Below are positions 7,327-10,951 of a DNA stretch of 10,951 bases, one piece after another. Each line of letters begins with the position of its first letter. Within the stretch, counting starts at the first letter, position 1. Below the pieces are notes generated by a model. That model worked only from the letters and a program-made list of their open reading frames with translations, ran no database searches and was not told the origin of the DNA. Origin of the DNA: UBA4744 sp035282865 (GTDB lineage Bacteria; Actinomycetota; Acidimicrobiia; Spongiisociales; UBA4744); NCBI GenBank assembly GCA_035282865.1, contig DATEVB010000182.1:1-10951 (forward strand). The letters run 5' to 3'. The position numbers and the translations under genes are program-made.

Positions 7327-8059
7327 GTCAACAGCATCCGAAGGGCTGCGCCAACGGCGGCGACAATCAGCACCCAGCGAATCCACCCGGCACCCTTCCT
7401 GATGGCCAGGTTGGACGCAACCCAAGCCCCGGTCATGTTGCCGGCGCCCAGCACCAGACCGACGGCCAGATCCACCTGGTTCGCCGACGCAAACAGGATC
7501 AGCACCAGCGGCGTGTACAGCAAGATGAGGGTGACCTTGGCGGCGTTGCCCTTGACGAGGCCGTATCCGCCTCCCAGCACCAGACCGGCCAGCAAGAGGA
7601 AACCAACCCCCGCCTGCACAAAACCGCCGTAGAAGCCAACCGCCAGGAAAGCCAGCCACCGCCAGGGTTGATGGAGTCGCGGTTCGGTGCCGCCCATCCA
7701 TCGGGACGGTTTGACCAGCACCGAGACGGCTACCAGCACCACCACGAACGCGAGCACCCGCCGCATTGCTTCCGGAGGAATGGTGATGGCCACGTACGCT
7801 CCGCCGAGTGCTCCCAGGATGACCGGGGAGCCGGCGGCCACACCTCGGACCACGGGATCGCCTTGCCGCGCTGGAAACCCGCTGCTCCGACCAGATTCTG
7901 CATGAGGATGGCGATGCGGTTGGTGCCGTTGGCGACGCTTGCTCCAACGATCTCGACCAGGATCGGGATCGTCACCACAGACCCGCCTCCAGCCACGGTG
8001 TTCACAAAGCCGGCGACCATCCCTCCGGTCAACAACAACACCACGGTGCCTAATGACAT
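7323..8059 (-). pseudogene. TauE/SafE (TSUP) family membrane permease, broken by one frameshift
   Basis: Two minus-strand frames together make one normal-length TSUP protein (about 245 residues, eight or so membrane helices), a family that moves sulfite, organosulfonates or other small anions. The first part runs from the ATG at 8059 to about 7841 (73 codons) and contains GGMVAGFVNTVAGGGS and the RGKAIPWSEV loop. The second part is in the next frame from about 7838 to the stop at 7323 (171 codons). It contains GSPVILGALGGAY, GFYGGFVQAGVGF and a hydrophobic end. Restoring one base near 7840, for example a G turning GAGGTGTGG into GAGGTGGTGG, rejoins them with the spacing expected for the family. 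Both halves keep intact family motifs, so the lesion is recent or a sequencing error. The start is uncertain: no good RBS precedes 8059, and ATGs at 8092, 8101 and 8110 are in frame. Substrate unknown. Confidence 0.8.
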
Positions 8060-8134
8060 CGCCCGGATGCTGGGGGCGGGTGAGCGCCCCATGTCACGCA
8101 TCTCGACCATACGGGACAACCACCCAGCCAACCA

Positions 8135-8167
8135 GAAGGGAGGCCGCCGGAGAGTCGGCCTCCCTTC
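8135..8167. repeat. Perfect 12-bp inverted repeat (hairpin) in the divergent intergenic region
   Basis: GAAGGGAGGCCG (8135-8146) and CGGCCTCCCTTC (8156-8167) are exact reverse complements around a nine-base spacer. The stem is GC-rich and would form in RNA from either strand. There is no T-run on either side beyond CTTC, so it is not a canonical intrinsic terminator. It sits about 75 bp upstream of the permease start and about 137 bp upstream of the GGDEF-EAL start. It could be a leader attenuator, a U-less terminator insulating the two promoters, or the end of an unrecognised short transcript. Confidence 0.7.
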
Positions 8168-8293
8168 GATCGCGGCAGGTGGGTCCAAGGCTGTCGGGTG
8201 ACGGTTTCGATTCTGCCGACCGGTCATTTGGGCGGCACCGCAGAACGCGCTGGATTTTCTCACGCCATCTGCCGATTCATGAGGAAACAATCC

Positions 8294-8298
8294 AGAGG
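8294..8298 (+). promoter_or_regulatory. Ribosome binding site deciding the GGDEF-EAL start
   Basis: AGAGG lies six bases before the ATG at 8305. The same frame stays open back to 7939, but that part is the opposite-strand shadow of the permease, so 8305 is the start. Confidence 0.6.
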
Positions 8299-8304
8299 CT
8301 CCCT

Positions 8305-10920
8305 ATGGCACGGGGGATGACCCCACCCCATCTCTTCGAGCGCCGGCGCCGCCGAGCAGCGGAGGCCGGCAACGACCGCGTGTGGATCCTGACCGGCATC
8401 GTCGCCCTGGCTGCAGCCGTCCTGATCTATGCGGCTCGCGACCTACCGGTCATATACCCGAACTTTCAGCTTCGTTGGTTTCATCTTGCCATCGGCTTCT
8501 TTCTCTCACGGGTGACCGTCGTCCATCTTCGGCTCCGTAGGGATGCCCACTCGTTCTCCATGAGCGAGATCCCTCTGGTAATCGGCCTCTTCTTGGTGGC
8601 GCCACTCGAACTCGTGCTCGGGCAGCTGGTCGGCAACCTTCTGGTGTTGACCTTCAGCCGGCGCCGTCCGTTGATAAAGCTCACCTTCAACCTTGCCCAA
8701 CTCGCCCTTCAAACCGCCCTCGCCATCGCCGCCTTCCGGGTAGTAGTCGCCGTTGCCGACCCGCTCGGTCCGGCCGGCTGGGTCGGAGCAATCGCCGCGG
8801 CGATCACTGCTCTCACCATCGCCAACATCCTGATCAACATGGCCATCCGGATGACCGGTGGCACGTTGAAAACCCGCGATATCCTGGAGGTGTACGGTCT
8901 GAGTACGCTGGCTGCCGCCCTCAACACCGGCCTGGCCATCATCGGGATCACCCTGTTGGTCCGTGTTCCCTCTACGGCAGCCGTAGCTTTCGTTCCCCCG
9001 ATCGTCATGTTCATGGGATACCGCGCCTATGTGACCCAGCGTCACGAAAGGGTGCGACTCAAGGCTCTCTACGATGCGACCCGCGATCTCCATCAATCTC
9101 CGCAGATCGAATCGGCGCTCGTCGCCGCCGCCCGCCACGCCTGTGACATGTTCGGGGCCGAGTTCTCCGAGATCCTCGTTTTTCCGACCGGACCGACGGG
9201 CAACGCCTTCCGCACTGCCGTTGGGCCGGGGGACCGGCTCGAAGTGATGGTGCCCCTCGATCTCTCTCAGGAGCACCCGATCTGGAAGGAGGTCGTTCCT
9301 TCTCGATGTGGAGTGCTCCTTGCCGAAGGGGCCAACCTGACTCGAGAGCATGGGCCCGTCATCACCGATTACATCGCCGCTCCGTTGACCGGGAACGACG
9401 ACGTCCTCGGCGTGTTCATCGCTGCTAACAAACTCGGGAACGTGAGCGCCCTGACCGAAGATGACCTGGCCATCCTCATGACCCTGGCCGGGCAGGTCAG
9501 TGTCTCGTTGCAGAACGGCCGCCTGGAGGACTCACTGGCCGCGCTGACGGAGCTGAAGGAGGAGCTTCGGTACCAGGCGCTTCACGATTCGCTCACGATG
9601 CTGGCCAACCGCACTCTGTTTCGGGAGAAGGTCGAGCGAGCGTTGGAGCACTGCCAGGGCCACATCCGGTTCGTTTCGGTGCTGTTTCTCGATCTCGACG
9701 ATTTCAAGGTCGTCAACGACAGCCTGGGCCACGCAGCCGGCGATCAGATGCTCATCGCAGTGGCCGGACGCCTGCAAGGCGTGTGCCGCCCGGGCGACAC
9801 GGTGGCACGGCTGGGTGGCGATGAATTCGCGGTGCTCGTCGAGGACATCACCGAAACCTCGGAAGCGCTCGCCGTCGCCGACCGTATTACGGAGAAACTC
9901 AACGCCGTCTTCTCGGTGGAGGGCAAGAAGGTCAGCACACGAGCCAGCATCGGCATCGCCTTTGCCGACCAGGACGGCGACCCGGACCAGCTTCTGCGCA
10001 ACGCCGACGCGGCGATGTACGCCGCCAAGCGGAACGGCAAGGGGACCTGGCAGGTATTCGAGTCGTCTATGCACACCGAGGTCCGCAAGCGCCTGGAACT
10101 GCGTCATGACCTCAAAGAGGCGATCGCCCGAGAGGAATTGACGCTCTGCTATCAACCGATCGTCGACCTCCGAACAGGCCGGATCGTTGCAGTGGAATCG
10201 CTGCTCCGCTGGAACCACCCCGAACGCGGTGACATCCCACCGTCGCAGTTCATACCTTTTGCCGAGGAGACAGGTCTGATCGGTCCGATCGGCCGCTGGG
10301 TTCTACGCGAGGCTTGCCACCAGGCAAGAGCATGGGAACGGATCAGCCCCAACGGCGAATCCTCGATCCGGGTGGCGGTCAATCTGTCGCCCGCCCAGAT
10401 GACGGATGATGGGCTCGTGGACCAGGTGCGGAGAACCCTGCTGGAGGAGGGAGTACCGGCCGACCGGCTCATATTCGAGATCACCGAGACGGTGATGATG
10501 CAAACCTCCATCCGCAAACTCAAGGAGCTGAAGGAGCTAGGCGTGCAGCTGGCCATCGACGATTTCGGGACGGGGTACTCATCGCTCAGCTACCTCGACC
10601 GGCTGCCGGTAGACATCGTGAAGGTCGACAAGTCATTCACGGCCCGTTTGGGATTTGCCAACGAGGTCCCCCAGCTCGTCAAGACGGTGGTCCAACTCGG
10701 CGACGCACTCGGGCTCGAAACCATTGTGGAAGGCATCGAGACGGTCGAGCAATACGAGCAGATCAAACAACTCGGCTGTCTGCACGGTCAGGGCTTCCTG
10801 TTTGCCGAGCCCCTCAGTACCAAGGCCATCGGAGCGTTGCTCAAGGTCGAAGCCGATGGAGGCGTCGCGTTCCCGGTATTCGACCGGCTACCTCCACCCG
10901 GTCATCTTCGCATCGTCTGA
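8305..10920 (+). CDS. Membrane-anchored GAF-GGDEF-EAL protein (c-di-GMP cyclase/phosphodiesterase)
   Basis: This 871-residue signalling protein has a basic N-terminus (FERRRRR, 11-17) and then seven or eight hydrophobic segments between about 26 and 243. I can assign that region only as a MASE-like integral membrane sensor of unknown ligand. A GAF-like domain follows (about 265-405), then a short coiled segment (405-425), a GGDEF domain (about 425-585) and an EAL domain (about 600-845). The cyclase signature GGDEF (504-508) is intact, and an RxxD inhibitory site (R495-D498) stands the standard five residues before it, so product inhibition by c-di-GMP is likely. In the EAL domain the signature reads ESL (631-633), but the metal and catalytic positions are present: E631, N693, E725, D752/D753, K773, E809/E812 and Q829. 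Both activities are therefore plausible on sequence grounds. Which one dominates cannot be predicted. The start at 8305 is supported by AGAGG six bases upstream. The gene is divergent from the permease and has no partner gene downstream within the window. Confidence 0.93.
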   Translation: MARGMTPPHLFERRRRRAAEAGNDRVWILTGIVALAAAVLIYAARDLPVIYPNFQLRWFHLAIGFFLSRVTVVHLRLRRDAHSFSMSEIPLVIGLFLVAPLELVLGQLVGNLLVLTFSRRRPLIKLTFNLAQLALQTALAIAAFRVVVAVADPLGPAGWVGAIAAAITALTIANILINMAIRMTGGTLKTRDILEVYGLSTLAAALNTGLAIIGITLLVRVPSTAAVAFVPPIVMFMGYRAYVTQRHERVRLKALYDATRDLHQSPQIESALVAAARHACDMFGAEFSEILVFPTGPTGNAFRTAVGPGDRLEVMVPLDLSQEHPIWKEVVPSRCGVLLAEGANLTREHGPVITDYIAAPLTGNDDVLGVFIAANKLGNVSALTEDDLAILMTLAGQVSVSLQNGRLEDSLAALTELKEELRYQALHDSLTMLANRTLFREKVERALEHCQGHIRFVSVLFLDLDDFKVVNDSLGHAAGDQMLIAVAGRLQGVCRPGDTVARLGGDEFAVLVEDITETSEALAVADRITEKLNAVFSVEGKKVSTRASIGIAFADQDGDPDQLLRNADAAMYAAKRNGKGTWQVFESSMHTEVRKRLELRHDLKEAIAREELTLCYQPIVDLRTGRIVAVESLLRWNHPERGDIPPSQFIPFAEETGLIGPIGRWVLREACHQARAWERISPNGESSIRVAVNLSPAQMTDDGLVDQVRRTLLEEGVPADRLIFEITETVMMQTSIRKLKELKELGVQLAIDDFGTGYSSLSYLDRLPVDIVKVDKSFTARLGFANEVPQLVKTVVQLGDALGLETIVEGIETVEQYEQIKQLGCLHGQGFLFAEPLSTKAIGALLKVEADGGVAFPVFDRLPPPGHLRIV

Positions 10921-10951
10921 ACCGCAATAGTCTCGTATCGGCAGACAGGGA
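10921..10951. other. Short tail after the GGDEF-EAL gene
   Basis: The remaining 31 bases contain no recognisable gene start or terminator stem. Confidence 0.5.

Larger units (their letters stand above)
8060..8304. other. Divergent intergenic region between permease and GGDEF-EAL gene
   Basis: These 245 bp separate divergently read genes and should hold both promoters. I see a strong inverted repeat at 8135-8167 and the RBS of the plus-strand gene at 8294-8298. I find no convincing -35/-10 pair, no tRNA and no c-di-GMP riboswitch consensus. Open frames running through it on both strands have no recognisable protein content. Confidence 0.6.

Noticed and set aside
7327..7947. N-terminal extension of the hydrolase remnant across the permease
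   Set aside because: The extra 207 residues are a third-frame shadow of the permease (Arg/Gly-rich, no metallo-beta-lactamase HxHxDH motif).
7939..8304. N-terminal extension of the GGDEF-EAL frame back to 7939
   Set aside because: It overlaps the permease on the opposite strand, its composition is shadow-like, and a good RBS supports 8305.
8168..8304. Possible c-di-GMP riboswitch or tRNA upstream of the GGDEF-EAL gene
   Set aside because: No GEMM-type conserved segments, no cloverleaf arms and no CCA end could be found by eye.
8506..9351. Antisense frame opposite the membrane and GAF part of the GGDEF-EAL protein
   Set aside because: It is rich in Gly, Asp, Glu and His with no motif, and it is a shadow of a well-supported gene.

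Overview
The window is GC-rich by eye and densely coded, with SD-like sites (GGAGG, GAGG) a few bases before most starts and one GTG start. The gene families point to a high-GC actinobacterium: a CtpE-type P-type ATPase, a GCS2/YbdK-type ligase, and a GGDEF-EAL protein with a large uncharacterised membrane domain. I would guess Acidimicrobiia or a neighbouring class, but no marker gene here fixes the taxon. There is no rRNA, tRNA, CRISPR array, insertion sequence or phage gene. A single-base lesion and a truncated gene suggest either gene decay or draft/metagenomic sequence.

Layout: (1) Plus strand, 23-2971: one uninterrupted reading frame encodes a complete MaeB-type malic enzyme (malic enzyme core plus phosphotransacetylase-like domain) joined in frame to a complete adenylate kinase. 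This fusion is the most unusual item in the window. (2) Minus strand, 8059 down to 3005, read from high to low coordinates: a TauE/SafE (TSUP) permease gene broken by one apparent single-base loss; a 130-codon remnant of an MBL-fold/beta-CASP RNA-processing hydrolase, whose ATG overlaps the permease stop by four bases; a CtpE-like P-type ATPase with a long basic C-terminal tail; and a GCS2-family carboxylate-amine ligase. The ligase converges on the malic enzyme-kinase gene with only 33 bp between stops. (3) Plus strand, 8305-10920: a membrane-anchored GAF-GGDEF-EAL protein, divergent from the permease across a 245-bp intergenic region that holds a perfect 12-bp inverted repeat.

The genes do not form one obvious pathway. 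Malic enzyme/adenylate kinase links carbon flux (malate to pyruvate, acetyl-CoA sensing) to adenylate balance. The ATPase is probably a cation (possibly Ca2+) transporter, the ligase probably makes a gamma-glutamyl-type amide, and the GGDEF-EAL protein makes and/or degrades c-di-GMP. Apart from the fusion I see no convincing new multi-gene system. The permease and hydrolase remnant look like local erosion beside intact housekeeping-type genes.
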